Source of the DNA: Schistosoma haematobium | Lineage: Eukaryota; Platyhelminthes; Trematoda; Strigeidida; Schistosomatidae | Length of the DNA: 64,000 nt | Reading direction: 5' to 3' | NCBI RefSeq assembly: GCF_000699445.3 | Contig: NC_067196.1 | Location: 38,522,616 to 38,586,615, forward strand | Shown here: one piece after another, positions 47,201 to 60,000 of the stretch | Position numbering within the stretch: position 1 is the first letter of the stretch | Layout of the letters: every line of letters starts with the position of its first letter | The notes under the pieces: model-generated | Seen by the model: only the letters and a program-made list of their open reading frames with translations | Told to the model about the DNA's origin: nothing | Database searches by the model: none | Made by a program: the position numbers and the translations under genes

Positions 47201-50200
47201 CTAGAAACGTTATCAGATATGGCTCAGAATAGAAGCCAGTGGCGATCCTGCTGTAACCTTCTTTTACTTTCTTCATAAAAAAAGTGTCTGTATCTTCCTT
47301 AACTGAAAGATTTCTTCTGATTGTACCCTTCTGTTCCCCTACTATTGCTATTATTATTATTACACTACCTTACACCAATCTCTTCGTTATTGTTTTTTTT
47401 ACGTTCCTCACTTTTTTCTCTTCTTAGATTCTCATTGTTTTGTGTGGCGCATATATATTCGGCACACTCCTGTACCAATATATATGTGTTCAAATAAATA
47501 AGTTACCGAGCATAACTCAATCTACGTGGTTTTGAACCATACTGTTTTTGTGAGGGCTAGTAATATTACCTGGCTGCCCATACCAAGTAGGTTGATGGAG
47601 GTGTTGTGTTCTTAGAGCTCCTGACGTTCTCATCCTGAGTTACGAATATTCTTTTACCTTAGAAGTAGGCTGACTTAAATTCAAACGTCTTATCTGTTGG
47701 CCAAACACTAGTTTAGGAACTGTTAAGGAACCAACTTACTAGTTGTTTGCTTTATAACCGACTTTCAGTTACTGTTCAAAAAGATTGTTAAGTGGTACTT
47801 TTAACTTCCATGGTAATTATTCTGACTTAATTGGCATGTATTCGTTTGGCATTTTTGTTTTGAGTAACATTACTCAATTGATTATACAAAAATTAGGATG
47901 AACTAATAGCGAAAATATGTATAAAGAGATTTCATTTTTATTTTATAATTAACAAGTGCCCTGGAGAAGGCGAACACAAAATTCGGGAGTATATGGCATA
48001 TCGTCGTGGTCTACCAAATTACCGTCCTAATGAGCGTCACTGTATATACGGAATGGACGCTGACTTGGTAAGCCGTATGGTGCTAAGTTGTTTTTATCCC
48101 TAATATTTTTGTTTGGCTTCTGATGTTGATGTGATTTTTTAGTCATCCCTAGATTGTTAATATTGTTTTAGTTTGAACTGGACACAATGTGAGCCTCAGG
48201 AGGAATGTCTGTAGCTTTATTCCAGCCTATTCCCACACCAGACGTCGCCCATCGAGGTAGGTGGTGGTTGTGCATAAGTTGTCGGAAGTCCAACGCACTT
48301 CAGTTGAAGATTTACTACCTTATCACTCGATTTGTCACAATTACCTAGCACTCTGTCCCTAATTCCAGCCATTGCTTACTCGTTAGTCCCAAAATGCGCG
48401 AGCAATGCTTTCAAGACACCTTTGGTTGAATACTAGTAACCTACAAAGATCCTCTATTCTTAATGACTGTTTCATACCCATGAAGCAGAACGGAGCGAAC
48501 TGTTGTTGCATTGTTGCTTAAGGTGGTCGGAAGACTGCATTTTGTCAGCGTCTTCACCAAACAGAGCTATATCATCTGCGTATTCTAAGTCAGTAACTGA
48601 ATATCCTGGTAGAAGATCAATCCCTGAAAAGTCAGAAGATGAAATTGTTATATCTAAAAGCATATATATGACAAAGTTAAGAATCGGGAAGACAGACAAC
48701 CCTGGCGAACACCACCTGAAGTAACCAATTGCGATGACAGTTCACCATGAGCTCTGACTAGACCAGTACTGTTCCAGTAGAAAGCCTGTACAAGGTTAAT
48801 GTACTTGTTTGGTAAACTATTCAACAACAGACATCGTCACAGGACCTCACGATTAACGGAATGGAACGCCACCTTACGGTTAAGAAATACAACTGTAGTC
48901 AGACGTTGAAAAGTATGTCTGTGTTCCAGAATTTGCCGAAGGGTGAATATTCGGTCAATAAATTCATGTCCAGGTTTGAAACCAGCCTCGTTTTCTCGGG
49001 TTTGCTCTTCACGGACTTTAGTTAGATATGAAATTATTATTGAGATTAACATTCTATACACTATATCGGTGAAAACGATTTCTTTGTGATTATCACAAGA
49101 CGATTGTTGTCCTATCAGTGATGGAGACCAGTCAGATGGGATCACGCCTAGTTCCCAGATTTCAGCTATGATCTCGATTAATGTAACTGCTGAAACTGGA
49201 CTACCACTCTTTAAGATCTCAGGGGTTAATCCGTCAGACACTGCTGCTCTCCCTCGCTTCAGATTGCTGATAGCCTTTTCAACCTCACTAATAGTTGGAG
49301 GACTTACATCAGTTTGCAATTCAGGTTGTTTGGAGATAGTGGGTAACTGAATGGTGCTTGAAAACCGTTTGAACTGTTCTCTAAATTGTTCTGCCTGTAG
49401 GTCCAATCTCTTGGATTAAAAGTTGGTAATATTCTCACTAACAGCCGAATTTTTAATATCTGTTTCTATGGTACGTCTGAACAGCTGTCTACGGTTACCT
49501 ATCGCCACTGCCTTTTCCATCTCTTCTGCTTTTGCTACCTACCACTGCTCACGATTACTGAGTAGGCTTTTTATCAGCCTTAGTTTAGGCTGCCTCCGCG
49601 CCTCATCATGTTCAAAGCCAGATGGTCTAAATTTCCGAGCATCTATCAGTCCAGTAGACGCCGCTGAAATCCACTAATTTTTCCTAACCTTTACTGGTAG
49701 ATATCACTGCTGTTTTCACAGCTCTTTGAATATCATGCCAAGCTACCTCAGGGAGAATATCATTTTCACTATTGATTAACTCTTTCTCTAGTTGTTCGTA
49801 AAATATATCCTCAACTTTTTCATTACTAAGTTTGACTCTAAGGTGTTTTGTTGCTATTGGTTTTTTCTGTCAAGTAAGACTCAGATACATACGTGCTCGG
49901 ATAAGCGCATGATCTGAGTCTAAATATGTACTCTAAAATGGACGAGTCATATATCGAGCCCATCCAACAGTGGTTGATGGCAACGTGATCTATTTGAGTC
50001 CATTGTTCGGTTGATTATGGAGGTTGCCACGTAGACGATGTTTTACCATATGCTTAAGGTTGGTGCTTGCTAGAAATAGAAAGTTATCTGAACGTGATTG
50101 CAACAGACGGTCTCCATTATCTGTTCACCGAGCCGCAACACTATAAGATCCACCCAAGTGCTTTTCCGTTCGACTTAGTCTACTTGCTTGGCTACTAAAA

Positions 50201-53200
50201 TCACTAGACACTTACTACATCAGAGAATTTAACTTTTTCAAGTGAAATTGGAAGGCTTCACATAAAGTTCATCTTTCACTTTATCCCAGCTGCAATCGGT
50301 GTGAGCGTAAGCAGCGACAAAGAATAGGCAATGATATGTATCCCTATCTTTCCGAGTTCTTACTGTTCCGTTTAGTCAGACAGCGCACATGCAACCGTCT
50401 ATTGGAATGCGTGATGGTAAATATATGTGAGGAGAGTTATTTGCGGGGATAGGAGAATTAATAATAAGTGAGGGAGGGATTTGACCGTGAAAATGATGAT
50501 CCCGGGCGCTGTTAGAGGTATGAGGACAGTTGCCACTTCCAGGTTGCTCTCATCGTAGAAGGATATCTCTTCTTGAGATACGTGAAAGATAAACTGGATT
50601 AGTGGTGATCTTAACGACCTGGGAGCGTAACCACAGAGCACAAGAAACAACTGCTTGAGGTCGGTAGCACATGGTCTTTTTATGGTAGGTTTATGATGTA
50701 TTAGCTCTCCTTTTCAAAAGTTCTTTCTATCGCAGACGGAAATCCGAGGGTTAAGGTCACAAGTGACGTATTGGGGTCGATCTTATCTAGCCCTTTCCTT
50801 TCGTTGTTCGAAGGAAACACCTTACTGCTGTTACAAACCTTTTCAGTTAGCAGTGCGATTTTGCTTTCGGACTTTAAGTTGCTACTTTCAGTGTTACCAC
50901 TCTCGAACCAACCCGCCTGGCATGATAGGACCTAGAGGGACATGTGTTCCGGCCAATATAGCTCTGTTGAGTCATCACTATAGATAAGCCTTACCACTAC
51001 TTCACGGTAGCAGCTACTGTTGGGACACCCTCAATCAGATTCACTGTGATTTACTGTTTATGGGTAGTATATGAGAAAATGTATTCGAGTATCGCTAGTA
51101 AACACATTTGTTGAATCACAGCTAATAAACAGTGCTTTCAAACCTAAATCTAACCATTTGAGCATGGGAAGGATTTTCTTAGGTATTTTGAGGGGTGCTC
51201 TTCAAGTGTGTGATCATCTTTCCCATTAGGAGATTATTTATATTACTTATAGCTCACTTTTTGGGCTTTTAGGTCGATTCTCAAACACTAGAAGTCTCAA
51301 ATAAGCAACAGATGACGTTATGTTATTTGAGTGTATATTCCAGACCATTGATTAACTTAATGTTAGAACTACATGCTATACAGTTATTCTCCTTGTCAAT
51401 CAATCAGTCAGTCAGCTACAACGTTGAACCAGGCACATATATGCATCGGTTCATGTTGCCACACCTCATTAGCACAACAACATGAACACCGAATTCATAG
51501 TAGTTACTTCAATGGTAGTAATATATAAAAGAAAGATTGCATATAAGGATATAATACAGGAAGAAAGAATTAGTTGGTAGAAAGAAAGATAAGAAGAAAT
51601 TTTAATCTCACGGTTTAAAGGAAGAGTGTATATATCTACGCCATTGTGATCGATTCTGTGCCATGTCACCGAGAGTCTCCAACCATTGGTTAAGATAGTC
51701 GCGCAGACCCCAACCAAGTAGTCTGCGTCTACCAACATGGCTCAGACCGGAAGTTAGTGACTTCAAGGACTGATGCCATGTTTTGGTTTGGCTGCCTCTA
51801 GCTTTCTTCCAACCATCCCCAACACTAGCCAGCTTTGTGCGTCGTGGTAATCGGTGTTCATGCATACGTAACACGTGACCCAACCATCTCAGTCGATGAA
51901 GATTCACAACCTCATCAACCGAATAACCACCATTCTCTCATACCCTGCGTCAAACCTCACCATTACTTACCCGGTGATCCCAGCAGATGCGAATACTAGT
52001 GGCTTACGAGTATCTTCTACACTTAATGGCCACGTTTCGCATCCGTAAAGTAGAACGGAACGAGCCATCGTGCAGTATACTCGTCCCTTAATTGATAAAC
52101 GGATATCTCGCCTTCGCCATAGGTGACGTAAGTTGGCAAAAGCCGAACGAGCCTTCTGAATCCGTACTGAGATTTCGTCAGATACCAACCCATTCGGGTT
52201 GATCAAACTTCCAAAATAAGTGTTGTCAACACGTTCGACTACTTCACTCCCTATCCCTAGTTCAGATGTTGACGCAGGCCAGTCCTGAAGCAACAACTTG
52301 CATTTAGAGGGAGAGAAACGCATTCCAAACATCCTGGCATTGCTGCTCAGTGCTACCAATACTCGGAATTCGGTCGGCGTCTTCACCAAACAGGAATATC
52401 ATCTGCGTAATCTAAGTCGACAAATGAACCTCCTGGTAGGAGATCAATGCCCAAGAATTCAGTCGACGAGAACGTTATTTCCATCAGTATGTCTATGATG
52501 AAGTTGAACAAAAGTGGAGATAGTGAACAGCCTTGTTGGACACCACTTGAGGTTGTAAAAGCAGATGACAGTTTGCCATAAGCTCTGGCTCAACTTGTAG
52601 TGTTCAAGTAAAGAACCTTCACAAGGTTTATGCAATTTTGAGGTATACCTTTCAATGACAGACACTACCACAGAATCTCTCGGTCTACAAAGTCAAATGC
52701 TGCTTTTAAGTCAAGAAAGACCACTATTGTTGGACGCCAGTAAGCTGCTTGTGTTCTAAAGTCTGAGGAATGGTGAATATGTGGTCGATACAGCCACGAC
52801 CAGGTCTGAAGCTAGCTTGATTCTCTTGTGTTCGCAGTTAACGGGTCTTAGTTAAGCATCCGATGATTATTGAGGTTAGTATTTTAGATGCTATGTTAGT
52901 CAAACTAATCCTTCTATGGTTATCACAGGATGATTTTAACCCCCTCTTGTATATTGGGTCAATCAGTGATTGTGACCAATCAGGTGGGCTTACGTCCAAC
53001 TCCCAGATTTTAGCTAAAATATTAGACAACCTAATCACTAAAACTGGGCCATCATACTTAAAGACCTTTGGAACCAATCCATCTGCACCAACTGTTCTTC
53101 CTCGTTTCAGATTAGATATAGGCTTTTGGACTTCAGCTGGAGTCGGGAGACCTACTTCAGTGTTCCATTCAGACTGTCTGGGAATGGTGGATAGTTGTAG

Positions 53201-53968
53201 AGCAACAGAAGGTCAGCTGAACTACTCCTTAAAGTGTTCCGCCCATCGTTCTAAACGTCTGAACTAAGAACAGATAAGAGTGTCGTCTTTTTTCGAGATA
53301 GTCTCACTTATACTCGACTTATTAATTTCAGTTTCTTTTATTAGTCTGGAATGCTGTATTGTATTACCTACAGCCGCTGCCATCTCTCCTTGAACGTTTT
53401 TAATTTTGTCTGAATAACATCTCATTCATTAGCGTTCTTTTCTTTTTCCGCTTAGATATTTTTGGGTTTGACAACTCATGAAATCAACATTTGTATCTTG
53501 CGTGAGAACGTTGTTAAAGCCCAGTAAGTTTCAACTGTACTTCTGTAATTATTCCGTTCTTCACTTAACTCAGGAAAATCTTATACTTAGTTAGTTTCAT
53601 ATCAGTTCAGGTCTCCTGTCTGTCAAGAGCTTATCTTGACATCCCAATAGTCGTAATTCAGTAATCATATGTAGATTTTTGCATCATTTTAAGTTTGAGT
53701 TATGAAAATAGTGTTCAATTCAAAGTCAGTTGAACAAAATCTTTTATTGCAAATATACAGTTGTAGCTAACTAAACATATACTACTCATGATAAAACACG
53801 ATTGGTGTATATAAATCATAAATACAGCCAAAAATATGTCATAGTAACATTTTAAAAGCCTGAAAATCCTTAAATAACTATTTAATGGATAAGTCGTCTA
53901 TCATCAGTCATGTACAGCTAATGAGTGCTACTTAATAGATTTCATCTTTCCCCTATTACTTACCAAGC

Positions 53969-54012
<44 letters not shown>

Positions 54013-57000
54013 TAGTGTACAGCCATGATGAAAAACCAATTGAAGGATGTTTTTTGCTTCCTTCCCCTCAGTTTTTACTTTGAATTTATTTTTGTTTTCT
54101 AACTTTAATAGAAATTGTTCGGCTGATAATAAACCTTTCTGTATTACTTATTTGTCAGTTCTTCGGGAGTATATTGATTTGGAATTTACGGAATTAAAGG
54201 TTGGTAATTAGTGTTTTCTGTTTTAAGTTTTAGAGATATAAGTTGACTGAGATTGACTAATTGATTAAATTAGGAAGAATTTGTGTATTGAGCCGATTTT
54301 CAACGAATTCTTTACAAAATAAAATAACATGGAATACGCGTTGTTGTATGCATGTATGTTATGTATGATGAAGAATCGTAAATCAAACGGACAACTTTTA
54401 GTGGTGGTGGCGGTGGTGGAGGCGGTATATTTTCGCTGGGCAGTACAGTTTAATTATAAAGATTTTATTGTTGTTCTGTACAACACTAGTGCCCATTTCA
54501 AATAGTAGAATTGCACTTAATCACTTCAAAACTCCCCTGTAAAAATTTATATAAAAAGTACATTTAGCTAATGTAGTCAAACATTTATCTATAAACATTT
54601 CATACTTTTCATAAAGCATACTCAATATTTTCTTAGACCGTCCACAATTATCGATAACGAATTAGTGAAGCTTATGATATCGAGGACATTTTTATTGGTA
54701 AAATATTTGTTGAACTATTTCTTAACGTTTATTTAAACTAATTTCATTGTTCTGTTAAAAATGTTTTACTATTTCAATTACTGAAAATATCAATTTAAGT
54801 CAAATATTTCGAAAATTTTACAATTAACAACATTCTTTTCGTTTAAATAATGTATTTCTAATGCAGAAGACATTGCCGTTTCCTTATGATTTGGAACGCC
54901 TGATTGATGATTGGGTTTTTATGGCTTTTCTATTGGGAAATGATTTCATACCTCACATACCTAATTTGCATATACATGCGGAGTCTTTGTTAACTGTCTG
55001 GGATACATATCAAGTTGTATTACCGAAATTGGACGGTAAGTTTTATTTAATCTATTCACATTATCTTTACTTTTTATCAATCCTTTAATCAGTTGATTAA
55101 AAACAAAATCGTTTTCTTGAGAAGCTCTTTCACAAAATGTACAAAGTTCAGAAGATTTATCTTAAAGTCGCTGGAGAAACTTAAATTTCACTATTTATTT
55201 ACTAGCCTCCATTGATTAAAAATAGACCGATCGGGATATTTGAGTGTGCCTTACACCAAACATACTGCCGTTAAAAGTTTGTCCTCCTAACGATAATACT
55301 TGTCAAAAAGTTTTCCCGTTGGTTTTGAGTTAAAATCTAGTATAAATATCTATTTTTCTTTTAGGAAGCATATACTTTTTTGTAATAACCTTCAAGAGGT
55401 AACAAGCACATATTATCTAAAATTTATAATACAATCCATTGCTTTAATAATGTGGTTTTGTATATTATTGTTTTCCTCCTGAATTAAGAAATAACTAAAA
55501 GGTTTCGCACACTTTAGTAAATTCATTAATATCGTTCTAGTGATGTAGTTAAATATTTTTGATTCGATAGTATATTAAGAGTACTGTGTGGAATTTTCAA
55601 AAAAGATATTAATTACTAGCTACATATGTGTACAGTGAGTAGGGCCTAGTAGGCAGAAGTAGCTAAAGTTGACTGAAAAGATTAATGAAATTGAAAGTAC
55701 ATTTTAGTAGCATAATAGCACTACTCTATATGTGACTAGTAAGTTAGCTACTCGGATAAACGTTTGTTTTCATTAGTAACTAAACCAGAGAAATGATTTC
55801 CAGTCGTAGAATATTTGCAGTTGTAACAAAACAAACATTTATTTAGCTTGTTTCCCACCATTTGATACTATTTTTTGTGTAAATTAGCTTCTTATCGTTA
55901 GTATTATTTTCGGACATATGTCTTTAACAATAGGTTACCTTGTGGAGTTTGGATATTTAAATCTTCCACGATTTCATAAATATCTGGAGGAACTTTCTCA
56001 GGTTAGTAATTTTCCTTTTAATTTACATTATTTTAAAATGCATTATATATATAATTTCGCTGAGGTACGTTTATTCTTTAAAATACGGAATCGATAAGGT
56101 TTCCTGTAATGGTTTACGACAAAATTACCCTTTTATTTGATTTACTAGCGGTCATGAACATGGAAACCATCAATCAATTATTTGTTCACGGTTTACGTAC
56201 TTTGTATTTAAACTACAAAAGTCTAATGTAGTGGAATGAAGTCATTCAATGAATAACAATTTCAGTTAAATGTTTATCTTATTGTCTGTTAGTATTATCC
56301 TTGCCAAATTCAAACACTATCACAAGGAGAACGGTAACCAAATTGTAAAAACTGTAGAATGTTTCCGCTTCAGAAAGACAGAGTTTCTTAAGCGAATGGC
56401 GGAATAAGTTTCACTAAAACTATCTATACCGAACTCCACAATTCGATAAACACAGCCACTCCACCAGTAATCTACACCTTCATACTTCGCTTTAATTTTC
56501 TGCATATAAAGAGTGCTCTCGTGCTGCACCATTTCATGATCTACCTAGTAACTTGAAATCCCGAGTAGTTTCCGGTGGTTTATATTTCCATATGAATACA
56601 AATTTATGCTCCCGTTTATGCTAACATGGTATGTGCGAAGCATGTAGCGTAGGTTTGGTTTTTTCTGAAGTGTTTGGTCAGTCTGATCTATATGTTATAG
56701 AATAATAAAGCTACTTTGTTTACAGAAAAATGTATTCCTCCTATAGTATATTAGTTTTTATCACTTTTCAGTTTGAGCGTGATTGGTTCGAGGAACGTGA
56801 AGCAGCTTTCCATTGGATGCGAGGAAAACAAGGTGCTCGTATGGCAAATGAACTAGAAAAACTCGGTTTATCATCTGAGGATAATCAGATGCCATCTCAT
56901 AAACCTCTCAGTTCAACAGGGAAACGTTTCCCCGAAATAACTAAAAGTAGTTTATTAGATAAGAAAGATGGTAAGTGTTGTGGTTTTGTTGCTTTTTTAA

Positions 57001-60000
57001 CGACACACTGAATGGAATACATCGTTATTAACTTATCACTATTGGTTTTGTTGAAACCGAGGGGTTTTTATAAATGGTTCTCATAGCTTGCTTTCAAATA
57101 ATCGTAAAACCCGGTTAATTTAGACATTTTAGTTATTTCTTAAGAAATTAGTCAAACTAAGTGTCATATAATCACGTTCGCCATAGCGACCTGTTGATTA
57201 AGTGTGTAACGACGCTGTTATCGGCGTAGACTTGATATACTTACATTGATGCAATGTTGATAAAAGATTGCCTAAACAAAAGCTAGAGCGATTAGAAATT
57301 ATTAGCTTTACTTTCAGCGTTGATAATCATAACTCATTAGAAGTTATCACCTAATTTACTTTTGAAAATCATGAGTAATCTGTTACACAGTGTGTTTATT
57401 CGTATTAATACTAAATTTTTCTAAAATCTATTTCCATACTGCAGAATAAACATAGAAGTGAGAATCGTAGCCAGTGGTTTGGTGTTTATAGTTAAGCCTA
57501 TTTACTTTCAAGCTTCCTAGTTGTGTCGTATAGTTCTCTCATATTTCCTGTTTCTGTAGCTTTTCGCGCTGTAGTTGCTAGGTCTTTCACATATTCCAAC
57601 TTACTAACCCTAATAGTCTTTTTTTCTAGTTTTTCTTTGTTTCTATATGTTCAGGTCGTTCCTAGGCTTTCTCTGCTTTTGCTTGGCTGTTGTTGACAAT
57701 AGTCTTCTCGTTTTGCGTCGCTTGAATCTTGCCCAGTATATTGCTGGAATCCCGTTCCTTATTATGGTGTTTCTCAAGGCTCAGCACCTGACGTGTTGAA
57801 GTTATTGCTTTTTTAATCCTTTTTCAGTCATTCCCCATGATGATTTATTGTTCCATGAGTAGATCTTATAAAGCTGGGAATTTGTTATCGGGAGTTATCT
57901 TGAATTCGCCGAAGTTATTATGTCGAAGAAAGTCTGTATTAAACCTTTGTAATACTGTTTGTTCAGTTATCCAGTGTTTCTTTAGCTTCAGTTTTAGCTT
58001 GACCACCATCAGATGGTGACCTGAAATTATATCAGCTCATCTCTTTGCTTTCAGGTCTTCTATGGACTTGAACTTTTGTTATGTAAAGAATTTGATTATC
58101 TATAATGTGGTCCGTTGAATCTCATGTAGCTTTGTACACGTGTTTTTGGAAGAAAGTATTGTTGTAAGTATACCGATCTACCGGTCACTTACCTTTCTCG
58201 GCCCTTTCTTCTAATTCATATTTCCCCATAATGAGTTCCTACCCAGCGTTGTCCATCCTGACCTTGGCGTTTACGTCTCCCATCATCAGGATGGTCGTTT
58301 TTTTCTGAGTAGTTCTCTATGATAGGTTACAGCCTCGTGAAACTGATCTTTATAGTCTCCACTGCTCTCATTGGTGGGCACGTACCACGTAGCATTGTTA
58401 TCCCTTCCGTCTTTTTTAATCCATCTTTGATGATCCTGGAGCCATGAGATTCCCATCCTATAAGTGCTTTTCGGGCTTCTTTGGATAATATCAATTCGAC
58501 TCTTTGTGTATGCGTGACATTTTATTATTCATAACCAGATCACAAAAACACCTGTCTCGAAGCAATTATTTTCTGTTCATTTTGTGTCCATCGGCTTTCA
58601 CCTATTTCAAGCAGAAGAAAGCAAAAACAAGAAGACAGCTATTAACAGCAGCCGAACAAGAACAGTGAAAGTCAAGGTATAAGCTAAGTACACAAAAGCA
58701 AACAAACAAGTGAAGAAGAGCAATAGAGCTGATAAACAGAAATATGTGGAAGATGTAGCAACGGCATCAGGACAAGCTGTAAGAAAAGGAAATATGAAAC
58801 AACTGCATGACACGACGAAGAAACTGATAGGGAAATATACTAAACCAGTGAGACTGTCCAAGAACAAAGAAGACAAGCTAATCACTGAGATTCAAGAACA
58901 GAGGAACAGGTGAGTAAAACACTTTGTTTAAGGAACTCTTGAATAGGTCAGCCCCGTTAAATCCACCGGACACCGGAGCGACACCTACAGACCTTCCTAT
59001 AGATGTCACTCCACTAACGGTGGAAGATGTTAGGATGGCCATTAAGCGTGGGAAAGCAACAGGACCTAACAATAAACCAGCTAAAGCATTGAAGCCAGAC
59101 ATAAGTAACTGCAAAGATGCTCCACGTTCTATTCAGGAAAATTTGGAAGAACGAACAAGTGCCAACGGACTGGAAAGGATACCTCATCACAATACCAAAG
59201 AAAAATATGAGCAAATGTGAGAACTACAGAGGCATCACACTACTATCGATACCAGGAAAGGTTTTCAACAGTGTTGCTGAACCGGATGAAAGATTCAGTA
59301 GACGCCCAGTTTCGAGATTAGTAGGATGGATTCCGTAAGTATTGGTCGTGCGCAGACCAGATCTAGACACTATGGATCCTTATTGAACAATCAATTGAAT
59401 GAAACTCGTTACTATACATCAACTTCCTTGACTATGAGAAAGCGTTTGTCAGTGTGGATAGGAGAACATCATGGAAACCTCTTTGACACTAGGATGTACC
59501 TGAGAAGATCGTTAATATCGTACAAAATTCTTAGGATGGACTACACTGCAAAGTGCTGCACGGGGGACAGCTGACAGATGCATTCCAAGTAAGGACCAGA
59601 GTCAGACAAGGCTGCCTGCTGTCCTCCTTTCTCTTCCTTCTAGTGGTCCACTGGATTATGAGGACCACTTCTCATGAGAAGTACAGAATATAATGAACAG
59701 CTTTTATGCGGCTAGACGATTTGGATTTCGCAGATGACCTAGTTCTTCTATCCCATGCACACGAACAAATGCAGGTGAAGACAACCAGTAGCCTCTGCAT
59801 CAGTAGGCCTCAACATACACAATGTAAAAAGCAAGATCCTCAATTACAACACAGGGAACACCAACCCAATCACACTTGATGGGGAAACGTTGAAAGAGGA
59901 GGAAACTTTCACGTACCTGGTCAGTATCATCGATGAACAAGGAAGATCAAATGCAAATATGAAAGTAAGGATTGGCAAAGCAAAGACAACATTCCTACAG

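Larger units (their letters stand above)
45380..47280 (+). mobile_element. RTE-clade element in XRN1 intron 5, interrupted by SINE insertion
   Basis: Plus strand, 5'-truncated within [51 protein letters not shown] and [10 protein letters not shown] are intact up to about 46139. After the insertion, 46700-47276 continues with the C-terminal domain ([49 protein letters not shown]). It is clearly diverged from the antisense copies in intron 6, so it is a separate subfamily. Confidence 0.87.

Noticed and set aside
58607..59214. Hydrophobic minus-strand ORFs resembling membrane proteins
   Set aside because: Antisense of the SR2-type RT region; Phe/Leu-rich content is the complement of Lys/Glu-rich coding.
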